8,906 nucleotides of DNA from CAYWTX01 sp964461295 (GTDB lineage: Bacteria; Planctomycetota; Phycisphaerae; SM23-33), in contig CAYWTX010000563.1 of NCBI GenBank assembly GCA_964461295.1, positions 1-8,906 of the forward strand. Direction: 5' to 3'. A model generated the notes under the pieces. It did not search any database. It was not told where the DNA came from and saw only the letters and a list, made by a program, of their open reading frames with translations. Made by a program: the position numbers and the translations under genes. This document shows, in pieces, positions 1 to 6,700 of this stretch. Every line of letters begins with the position of its first letter. The first letter of the stretch is position 1.

Positions 1-141
1 TCCCTCGTCGCAGCCCATCAGGCGGCCCGTCAACCCCCTTCGGGGTAAAACCACTGACCGGAGAGCCGGATGCGGGAAAACCGCCCGTCCGGTTCGGAGG
101 GGGGAGGGGCCGGGACGCAAACCGGTCCCTCCTACCCCTAT
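1..141 (+). mobile_element. Group II intron, 3' end (partial)
   Basis: This is the 3' terminal part of a self-splicing group II intron; the rest lies upstream of the window. It is recognised by a domain V hairpin (63-95), a 3-nt linker and a domain VI hairpin (99-138) with a bulged adenosine, ending in the usual AY dinucleotide (A140-T141). Bases 1-62 would be the end of domain IV and contain a small hairpin (ACCCC/GGGGT, about 35-48). One frame entering from the left stops at 46-48 and could be the tail of the intron-encoded reverse transcriptase/maturase, but 15 codons are too few to recognise. The 3' exon starts at 142, directly before a 72-bp repeat array. The catalytic triad position reads AGC, as in IIA/IIB introns rather than the CGC usual in IIC. 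The intron class is not settled. Confidence 0.85.
63..141 (+). ncRNA. Group II intron domains V and VI
   Basis: Domain V: GAGCCGGA (63-70) pairs with TCCGGTTC (88-95). A distal stem GCGG (72-75)/CCGC (81-84) closes a GAAAA loop, with unpaired T71 and C85-G87 forming the internal bulge. Catalytic triad A64-G65-C66. Domain VI: G99-G102 pair with C135-C138, G103-G109 with U126-C132 (one G-U pair, one A-U pair), and CCGG 110-113 with CCGG 122-125, closing an 8-nt loop. A134 is bulged 8 nt from the 3' end, the canonical place for the lariat branch point. The distal loop of domain V has five bases instead of the usual GNRA four, so the hairpin is 33 nt rather than 34. Confidence 0.85.
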
Positions 142-146
142 TCCGA

Positions 147-356
147 TGCCGGCCCTCCGGGCCTTGGTTGTTCCTGGGGCACGTCCTTTTCCCCGCCCCC
201 ACGGGCGGGGCTATCCTGTGCCGGCCCTCCGGGCCTTGGTTGTTCCTGGGGCACGTCCTTTTCCCCGCCCCCACGGGCGGGGCTGTCCTGTGCCGGCCCT
301 CCGGGCCTTGGTTGTTCCTGGGGCACGTCCTTTTCCCCGCCCTCACGGGCGGGGCT
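147..356. repeat. 72-bp tandem repeat, three copies
   Basis: Units start at 147, 219 and 291; the last is truncated by a few bases at 356. The copies are nearly identical: an A/G difference at 213 versus 285, and C to T in one hairpin loop of copy three. Each unit holds two hairpins with short loops: GGCCC/GGGCC around TCC (151-163 in copy one), and CCCCGCCC/GGGCGGGG around CCAC (191-210), the second preceded by a TTTT run. All three forward frames stay open through the array because 72 is a multiple of three, but the translation is low-complexity and lies downstream of intron RNA, so it is not taken as coding. The architecture resembles REP-like intergenic palindromic repeats. Confidence 0.9.
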
Positions 357-543
357 GGGGGCGCAGGATCCCCAACGCGGGTCCGACGGAGTTGCCACTT
401 GCAGTCTTGGCGCGGGCGTGGTGCAATTCCTGTCCCCAACGGAGGTGGATCACCTCGAAGCTTCGGGAAGGTTGCCCGGATCGCTTCAAGAACAAACACT
501 GGCCGCGGCGGACCGTTGGACGCCGGGCATGGAGACGATTCAG
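357..543. other. Leader region with adjacent palindromes
   Basis: Non-coding stretch between the repeat array and the oxidoreductase gene. It contains an interrupted inverted repeat, GAGGTG-GAT-CACCTC (442-456), directly followed by a perfect 10-bp palindrome, CGAAGCTTCG (456-465). Their position about 80-100 bases before the start codon would suit an operator, but no convincing -35/-10 or sigma-54 promoter is visible, so regulation is only a possibility. Confidence 0.35.
531..534 (+). promoter_or_regulatory. Shine-Dalgarno for oxidoreductase gene
   Basis: GGAG lies 9 bases before the ATG at 544 and decides that start. The alternative in-frame ATG at 529 overlaps this site and has no comparable purine run at the right distance; the ATG at 556 would fall only two residues before the first Rossmann strand. 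Confidence 0.65.
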
Positions 544-1617
544 ATGACAAAGAAGATGCTGAAGGTCGGGATCATTGGTACGGGCGGGATTTCGGGGGTT
601 CACAACAACGGCTACGTCAAGAGCGGGCTGGCGGAGGTGTACGCCCTGTGCGACATCAAGCCGGACGTGCTGGCGAAGAAGAGCGTCGAGTACAAGGTGC
701 CGGAGGAGCGCTGCTTCGCGAACTACCGCGACCTGCTGAAGCTCAAGGAAATCGACGCCGTCAGCGTGTGCACGCCCAACGGGCTGCACTGCGAGATGAC
801 GGTGAACGCCCTGAAGGCGGGCAAGCACACGCTGTGCGAGAAGCCGATGGCGATGAGCGTCGCCGAGGCGAAGAGGATGAACGACGCGGCCGCGAAGTAC
901 AAGCGGAAGCTGCAGATCGGACTGATGCAGCGGTTCCGGCTGGACGCGGGGTTCATCGAGCAACTGGTGAGCGACGGCGTGTTGGGCAAGGTGTACTACG
1001 CCCGTTGCCAGGCGGTGCGTCGCCGCGGCGTGCCGAGTTGGGGCGTGTTCGGGCAGGTGGACAAGCAGGGCGGGGGCGGGCTGATCGACATCGGCGTGCA
1101 CCAGATCGACCTGACGTGGTGGATGATGGGCAAGCCCGAGCCGGCTTCGATTTCGGGCGCCAGCTACAAGACGATCGGCAACACGCAGGGGCACTTCGGC
1201 GAGTTCGGCGCGTGGGACTGGAAGACGTACACGGTGGAGGACTTCGCGACGGCCTTGGTGCGGTTCAAGAACGGCGCGACGATGAGCATCGAGTGCGGGT
1301 TCTGCGCGAACCTCGAGCAGGAAGCCCACAACTCGGTGATCGTGGGCGACAAGGCCGGCGCGTCGCTGAGCCCGTTCCGCATCATCGAGGAACAGCACGG
1401 GCACATCATGGACTGCACGCCGCACCACTTTGTGACGACCGACCTGCACGGCGTGCCGCAGAAGATCGGCAACCACGAGTTGGAGGTCGCCAGCTTCTGC
1501 GACGCAGTTCTGAACAACAGGCCCGTGAAGGTTCCCGGCACCGAGGCTGTCATCACACAGCGGATCATCAACGGAATCTATGCGTCAGCGAAGGCGGGCA
1601 AGGAGATCAAGATATAG
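544..1617 (+). CDS. Gfo/Idh/MocA family NAD(P)-dependent oxidoreductase
   Basis: Probable cytoplasmic dehydrogenase or oxidoreductase acting on a sugar, inositol or related polyol; the substrate cannot be told from the sequence. The 357-residue product has the family's usual length. An N-terminal Rossmann fold opens with VGIIGTGGISG (residues 8-18), the dinucleotide-binding loop. The family signature EKP is at 99-101 (CEKPMAMS), and the C-terminal domain carries GGGGLIDIGVHQID (about 176-189), whose Asp182 and His186 match the conserved D-x3-H active-site motif. No signal peptide is present, unlike many planctomycete members exported by Tat. The frame stays open upstream as far as 70, but that extension would start inside intron domain V and cross the 72-bp repeats, so the start at 544 with its GGAG site is preferred. 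It appears monocistronic: hairpins follow, and the next gene is about 310 bases away. Confidence 0.9.
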   Translation: MTKKMLKVGIIGTGGISGVHNNGYVKSGLAEVYALCDIKPDVLAKKSVEYKVPEERCFANYRDLLKLKEIDAVSVCTPNGLHCEMTVNALKAGKHTLCEKPMAMSVAEAKRMNDAAAKYKRKLQIGLMQRFRLDAGFIEQLVSDGVLGKVYYARCQAVRRRGVPSWGVFGQVDKQGGGGLIDIGVHQIDLTWWMMGKPEPASISGASYKTIGNTQGHFGEFGAWDWKTYTVEDFATALVRFKNGATMSIECGFCANLEQEAHNSVIVGDKAGASLSPFRIIEEQHGHIMDCTPHHFVTTDLHGVPQKIGNHELEVASFCDAVLNNRPVKVPGTEAVITQRIINGIYASAKAGKEIKI

Positions 1618-1640
1618 GCCCGCACGGGAAGCTTTCTGTC

Positions 1641-1721
1641 GCCCCTTCAGGGCTTCTTGCCTAATCCATTGTCCACCGGCGGCTTACGCCCCCGGCCAAG
1701 TCCTTGACGCCCCTGCGGGGC
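1641..1721. repeat. Three-hairpin intergenic module
   Basis: Three short GC hairpins in a row, starting 24 bases after the oxidoreductase stop: GCCC/GGGC around CTTCA (1641-1653); a stem of seven pairs with one C-C mismatch around TTAC (1676-1695); and GCCCC/GGGGC around TGC (1709-1721). No U-run follows any of them, so they are not classic intrinsic terminators, though they could stall or end the transcript. The layout recalls palindromic intergenic repeats and is similar in style, not in sequence, to the array at 147-356. Confidence 0.6.
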
Positions 1722-1926
1722 TGAGAGGGAAGCGTTACCCAGCCACTGGCCAAGGCTGAGCCATGGTGGTTTTGCTGAATTCTGCCTAAGGTTTTCACCT
1801 AGTCGCTGCCGATAGATAGCGTGCTGGTCTCAGAAGGAGCCCGCTGCAGCGGCAATCGAGGGCCGCGGCGGTGGTAGAGGCCGGCTGGTCCGGGTCGGGC
1901 TTCATATCGGATCTGCTCCAGGAACC
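1722..1926. other. Intergenic region before sigma-54 activator
   Basis: No gene is seen here. A somewhat AT-richer patch lies at 1765-1800 but yields no promoter with proper spacing. A perfect 12-bp palindrome, CCGCTGCAGCGG, is at 1841-1852, about 75 bases before the proposed TTG start, and is a candidate operator or structured leader. The reading frame of the next gene is open back to 1816 but holds no ATG, GTG or TTG between there and 1927. Confidence 0.4.
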
Positions 1927-3240
1927 TTGTTCCGGGTTTCTTTGTCGCCAACGGACGGCAAGGGGAACCCATTGGCAGCGGAGTACCAGGTGCCTGGCAC
2001 GACACTGCAACGTCTTCGGGAAAGCGGCCTTGTCGGTTCCGCGGAGTTCACGCGAGTGCGGGCAACGGCCGGCGCCCTGCAAGGAACCGCCCAACGACAC
2101 GTCGAGCCGCGGAACGTTTGGCTGGAACCGCCGCCCGGCGTGCCGGTGGTGGCTTACAGCCACGCGATGGGGTGTGTGCTGGAGATGTTGCGTCGGCTGG
2201 CGCAGAGCCGGTGCAGTTCCATCCTGCTGCTCGGGGAAACCGGGACGGGCAAGGAGATCGCCGCCCAGGCCGTGCACGCGTGGCGATGCGGCGTGGGCAA
2301 GCCGTTCGTAGCCGTCAATTGCGCGACCCTCACGGCGAGCCTGCTGGAGAGCGAGCTCTTCGGCCACGTGAAGGGCGCCTTCACCGGCGCCGACCGTGAC
2401 CGGGCGGGGCTGTTCGAGCAGGGCGCCGACGGCACGGTCTTTCTGGACGAAATCAGCGAGATGCCCATGGACCTGCAGGCCAAGCTGCTCCGCGTGTTGC
2501 AGGAACGTACGTTCCGCAAGGTCGGCGGCGGGGCCGAGATCCGCTGCCAGGCCACCGTGATCGCTTCCAGCAACCGCGACCTGCTGGGGGAAGTTCGGGC
2601 CGGGCGCTTCCGCAAGGACCTCTACTACCGCCTGGCCGTGCTGCCGGTGACGCTGCCCCCGCTGCGCAACGAGAGCCGGCGGGCCGACATCCTGCCGCTG
2701 GCGCGGCATTTCCTGGCCACCTCGGACGTGCTGGATTCCGCCGGCCTTCGCGAGTTCAGCCCCGCGGCCGAGCGGGCGCTGCTCGCCCACGACTGGCCTG
2801 GGAACGTCCGCGAACTGCGCAATGCGGTTGAGCGGGCGCTGATCCTGTCGCAGGGCAAGGCGATCGAGCCGGAGTGCCTCATGCTCGACTCGCCGATGGA
2901 CGCGACGGTCGCCTCGCCTCCGATGGGTGTGCCGACCGCCGTGTACCTTTCCGCGCCGAGTGCCTCGGATGGCGAGGCAGCCGAGGCCGGGGGCGAGGCA
3001 AGACCGCCGCGGCGGGACTTCTCGCTGGAGACGGCCGAACGCGAGTTCATCGTGCGTGCGCTTCGCGAGACAGGCTGGCAGCGAACGAAGGCGGCCGCGC
3101 TGTTGGGGATTACGCGGGCCACACTGCACGCGAAGATCAAGCGGTACGACCTCCGTCCACCGATGGGGCAAGAGGAAGCGACCGAACCGGGCGAGCACGC
3201 CGAAGCCTTGGAGCCGCAGTACGCCGTGGCGGAGGCGTAG
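1927..3240 (+). CDS. Sigma-54-dependent transcriptional activator, AAA+ and Fis HTH, no receiver
   Basis: Bacterial enhancer-binding protein that hydrolyses ATP to open sigma-54 RNA polymerase promoters. With residue 1 at 1927: Walker A GETGTGKE 103-110, the sigma-54-contacting GAFTGA loop 150-155, Walker B VFLDE 171-175, sensor I around SSNRDL 214-219, arginine-finger region GRFRKDLYYRL 226-236, sensor II WPGNVREL 290-297, and a Fis-type helix-turn-helix at about 380-410. All catalytic motifs are intact. The N-terminal 75 or so residues match no receiver, PAS or GAF domain that I can recognise, so control may come from a partner protein (as for PspF) or from expression level. A Pro/Ala/Glu-rich linker of about 50 residues precedes the HTH. 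The start is uncertain: TTG 1927 has AGGAA too close upstream, while TTG 1972 has AGGGGA five bases before it. The perfect sigma-54 promoter 450 bases downstream is a natural target. Confidence 0.9.
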   Translation: MFRVSLSPTDGKGNPLAAEYQVPGTTLQRLRESGLVGSAEFTRVRATAGALQGTAQRHVEPRNVWLEPPPGVPVVAYSHAMGCVLEMLRRLAQSRCSSILLLGETGTGKEIAAQAVHAWRCGVGKPFVAVNCATLTASLLESELFGHVKGAFTGADRDRAGLFEQGADGTVFLDEISEMPMDLQAKLLRVLQERTFRKVGGGAEIRCQATVIASSNRDLLGEVRAGRFRKDLYYRLAVLPVTLPPLRNESRRADILPLARHFLATSDVLDSAGLREFSPAAERALLAHDWPGNVRELRNAVERALILSQGKAIEPECLMLDSPMDATVASPPMGVPTAVYLSAPSASDGEAAEAGGEARPPRRDFSLETAEREFIVRALRETGWQRTKAAALLGITRATLHAKIKRYDLRPPMGQEEATEPGEHAEALEPQYAVAEA

Positions 3241-3297
3241 GGGATTCGAGCATGGTTCGGGAAGTGCCGCTTCGTGGTGGCACTACTTTCTCTTCGG

Positions 3298-3329
3298 GGG
3301 GCCTGTGGCCAGAGGGGCCTGCGGCCAGA
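3298..3329. repeat. 16-bp tandem direct repeat with mini-hairpins
   Basis: Two copies of GGGGCCTGYGGCCAGA (3298-3313 and 3314-3329) differ at one base. Each contains GGCC-TGY-GGCC, a 4-bp stem with a 3-base loop. It lies about 60 bases after the stop of the sigma-54 activator. Confidence 0.7.
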
Positions 3330-3347
3330 ACCAGGGATCTCGGTAGC

Positions 3348-3366
3348 CGCAACTCGGAGAGTTGCG
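3348..3366. repeat. Perfect 8-bp stem-loop
   Basis: CGCAACTC (3348-3355) and GAGTTGCG (3359-3366) form a perfect stem around GGA. It is followed by TTACG rather than a T-run, so it is not a standard intrinsic terminator; it may belong to a palindromic repeat family or still end the upstream transcript. Confidence 0.6.
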
Positions 3367-3691
3367 TTACGCGGCCCCGAACCATGCCGCGATTCGGGAG
3401 GTTGCACCGGGCGGGCACTTGCGCGAAGCGAGAACGGGAACGTGGGGCCTTCAGCGGATCGGCATATCCATCTCACGCCTCTGTCGGTGTACGAAAAGAC
3501 TGCGCGGGGGCAAGAAAGCTTTACATGGACCGTGCGGGCGAGGTCCGCGCGCGGGGCGGCAGGAGATGGGAGCTTAGCCGCGGAGGACGCGGGGATCGCA
3601 GAGATAACTGTAGTGGCAAAATGAAGATAGGATGCCTCGTCGCAGTGGGCGACATCGCGTGCAGGGAGGGGATGTGAGGGCATGGGGGTTC

Positions 3692-3707
3692 TGGCACGTT
3701 GGTTGCA
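3692..3707 (+). promoter_or_regulatory. Sigma-54 promoter (-24/-12)
   Basis: TGGCACGTTGGTTGCA matches the sigma-54 consensus TGGCACG-N4-TTGCW at every defined position, with correct GG to GC spacing. GG is at 3693-3694 and GC at 3705-3706, predicting transcription from about 3718 and a leader of about 35 bases to the ATG at 3753. Activators with intact GAFTGA loops are encoded on both sides. It would drive the operon 3753 onwards. Confidence 0.88.
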
Positions 3708-3740
3708 CTTGGCCCCCCGGCGATACAGTGCGCCGACAGC

Positions 3741-3744
3741 GGAG
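3741..3744 (+). promoter_or_regulatory. Shine-Dalgarno for large TPR gene
   Basis: GGAG sits 8 bases before ATG 3753. This fixes the start downstream of the sigma-54 promoter; the frame's earlier TTG at 3699 lies inside the promoter and upstream of the predicted transcript start. ATG 3804, with GGAAGG 4 bases away, is a weaker alternative. Confidence 0.65.
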
Positions 3745-3752
3745 ACCGCGCG

Positions 3753-6700
3753 ATGGCAGAGCCGCAGAGCAATCAACCTGACGGGTCGAGTCCGGAAGGC
3801 CCGATGACCCTTCGGGAGCGGATTGCCCTGGAGATGGAGAAGCGTCGCGAGGCGAAGAAGAGGGCGGGGGCTTCACCGGCCGAGGGGGCGGCTGCGCCGT
3901 CGACGGCGGGCGGGGCGACAGGAGCAGGCTTCCCTCAGACGGAGACGACCGGCCCCTTGGGGGCCGGCTCTGTGGGTTCCTCGAGTGCGGCGAGGGAGCC
4001 CCGGCCGGAGGCGGCGACATCGCTGCAGGAGCTGATTGCCCGCAAGCGGCAGAAACTGGAGGCCGAACTGGCCCGCAGGCAGGCCGAAGAGGCGGCGGGT
4101 GCGGGGAGCCAGGAAGGCATTGCCTCACCGGGGGCAACCGGGCCGACACGGCCCGGCTCTGTGGACTCTCCGGATGCGCAGGCGGCGGGTGCAGCGAGCC
4201 AGAAAGGCGTTGCCTCACCGGGGGCAACCGGGCCGACACGGCCCGGCTCTGTGGACTCTCCGAATGCGCAGGCGGCGGGTGCGGGTGGAGCGAGCCAGGA
4301 AGGCGTTGCCTCACCGGGGGCAACCGGGCCGACACGGCCCGGCTCTGTGGACTCTCCGAATGCGCAGGCGGCGGGTGCGGGTGCAGCGAGCCAGAAAGGC
4401 GTTGCCTCAACGGGGGCAACCGGGCCGACACGGCCCGGCTCTGTGGACTCCCCGAATGCGCAGGCGGCGGGTGCGGGTGCAGCGAGCCAGAAAGGCATTG
4501 CCTCAACGGGGGCAACCGGGCCGACACGGCCCGGCTCTGTGGACTCTCCGAATGCGCAGGCGGCGCGGGCGGCGGCGGGTGCGGCGAGCCAGAAAGGCGT
4601 TGCCTCACCGGGGGCAACCGGGCCGACACGGCCCGGCTCGGTGGACTCTCCGAATGCCCCGGCGTCCCTGGCGGCCGGGCGGCGCCCGATGATGGTGGCG
4701 GCGATGATCGTGCTGAACACGCTGCTGCTGGCGGTGGTGGCCGGACTGGTGGCGTTCCTGTTGAGGCAGGGGCACGAGGGGGTGTCGAGCACTGCCTTGG
4801 CGTTGGCGTTGATGGACCGATCGCGGCCGGCGGCGGGCGCGACGACTCGCCCGGCGGCCCCGAACGCCAACGACTACCTGGCGGACTTGGACGCGCCGGT
4901 GGCGGCGTTGGCCTTGAAGGATCTGCCGAGCTGGGCGCAGGCCGAGCAGGCATTCGCCGCCCGCGACTTCAAGACAGCCCTGGATGGCTACGGGCGGCTG
5001 CTGCTGGCGAGCCGGTGCTTGCCGACCGAGACGACCTCGGGGGAGTTTTTCAAGTTTCGTATCGCCGAGAGCGTGTGGTCTCTGGGTCGTCCGGAGGCGG
5101 CGCAGAAGCTGCTGAACCAACTGACGGCTGCGGAATCGCCGGTGGTGCGTGGGGCGGCGTGCGCGGCGCTAGCGGAGATGGCCGAGTCGGCGGGGGAGTT
5201 GTTGCAGGCGCGAGCCCTGGCGTACCGGGCAGTGGCGGCGTTGGGAGCCCTGGGGGGATCGCTGTCGCTGGAGGCCGACTGCGACTACCTGGCTGGTCGG
5301 GCGCTGACGAAGAAGGTCAATGCCCTGTACGCCTCGCAGGCGGCGGTGCCCTGGTCGAGGCTACAGCGGAGCGATCCGTTCGCCGGGTCGTCGGAGCCGG
5401 CGATTCGGCGGCTGCTGGAGGAAGGTGCCGCGGCGGGGCGGTCGGCGCGAGGCGCATCGGCTGGGGTGAAGATCGAGAAGGCCGGGTCGCGGTGGCGGGT
5501 GTCGGCGACGAAGTCGACGGCCGAGGACGTGCTGAACCAGTTCGCGGTGGCGGCGGAGATGAACGTTCGCTGGCCGGCGGGGGATACGAGCGGGCGGCGG
5601 CGGACGGTGGAGGCGCAGTTGCGGGAGATGTCGGCGCAGCGGGTGGCGGAAGTGGTGTGCGGGATGGTGGGTCTGGCGGCGCGTTTCAGCCCGGACCACG
5701 TGACGGTGTGCGATGTGGCGGCGGCGGGGGAGTTGCAGGAACAGCAGGCGGCGTTGGGGGGGGAGGAGGAGTCGGCGTGGCGGCGGTTCGCGTTGCGGTA
5801 CGCGGGCGACGAGCGGGTGGGCGAGGGCTGCTTTGCCCTGGCGGTGCTGCAGGAGTGGGCGGGCGAGAAGGCATCGGCCCTGAGGCAGTATCAGTTCGTG
5901 GCCAAGCAGTACACCTCGCAGGGGCGGATATCGCCGGAGGCGCTGCTGCGAAGCGCGGCGATACGGACGGAACTTCGCGACTACGTTGGGGCCGAGCGCG
6001 ACCTGCTGGATCTGTTGGACGTGTTCCCGCACTACCCGCGGTCGGCGGAGGTGTACATTCGGCTGGGGCGGCTGAAGTCGCTGGTGGGCAAGCACGCCGA
6101 GGCGTTGACGCTGTTTTCGCGTGTGCTGACGTTCGAACTGACGAGCGAGGGCCGCCGCGAGACGATGCTGGCCGCCGCGGAGTGCTGCTTCCAGAAGGGC
6201 GACTACGACGCGGCCTGCCGGTGGGTGGGCGATTGCCTGGCCCAGCCGGCGGAGCTGACGCAGGAGCAGATCGTGGAGGGGTGCGGGCGGCTGGGGCAGT
6301 ACGAGTCGGCGCGGGGCGACCATAGGGCGGCGGTGCAGGCGTATCGGCGGGCGCTGATGGCGAACCCTTCTCGCGGCAAGTACGTGGAACTGGTGCTGGG
6401 GGTGGCGAGGTCGCACCAGGCGGGCGGCGACGCGGTGGGCGCGCTGCGGATGCTGGGCAGGCTGAACGGGGAGGACATGGCGCCGGATCGGCTGGCGGAC
6501 TGGCTGATGCAGCTATCGGCGGCGTACCGGGCGATGGGTCTGCCGGACCGTGCGCGGCAGGCGATCCGCAAGCGCGGCGGGGCGGTGACGGACGCGGCGA
6601 GGCAGGCGCGGCTGGTGATGGAGCAGGCGCGGTGCCTGTGGGAAGAGGGCGATCTGGTGGCGGCGCGGCAGGCGATGGCCGAGGCGTTGGCGAAGCTGGG

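Larger units (their letters stand above)
3241..3691. other. 450-base non-coding region upstream of sigma-54 promoter
   Basis: No convincing gene is found. The stretch holds a 16-bp direct repeat (3298-3329) and a perfect hairpin (3348-3366) near the preceding gene, and a short inverted repeat GTCGC/GCGAC about 50 bases before the promoter. The distance to the promoter suits upstream activator sites, but no paired enhancer motif stands out by eye. Confidence 0.5.

Noticed and set aside
147..356. Regular repeat array as a CRISPR
   Set aside because: Units are identical end to end with no unique spacers; the 4107-4656 array fails for the same reason and is coding.
444..456. GGTGGATCACCTC resembling the 16S rRNA 3' end
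   Set aside because: It has no rRNA context on either side and is explained by an inverted repeat.
70..543. Upstream open extension of the oxidoreductase frame to an ATG at 70
   Set aside because: It starts inside intron domain V, crosses the splice site and three hairpin repeats, and its translation is repeat-derived; the family fold begins right after ATG 544, which has a GGAG site.
1764..1776. TGG...TTGC pair upstream of the first activator resembling a sigma-54 promoter
   Set aside because: The spacing is about three bases too short; sigma-54 spacing is strict.
3278..3292. TGGCAC element resembling a second sigma-54 promoter
   Set aside because: The -12 GC dinucleotide is missing at the required distance.
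2874..3677. Plus-strand open frame running from inside the activator gene across the intergenic region
   Set aside because: Its first part is a shadow of the HTH-encoding region, and the rest is Arg/Gly-rich with no recognisable domain or ribosome site.
3621..3677. 18-codon frame starting MKIGCLVAV just before the sigma-54 promoter
   Set aside because: No Shine-Dalgarno and no promoter; too short to support.
3699..3752. TTG start 54 bases earlier for the large TPR gene
   Set aside because: It lies within the -12 element of the sigma-54 promoter, upstream of the predicted transcript start, and lacks a ribosome binding site.
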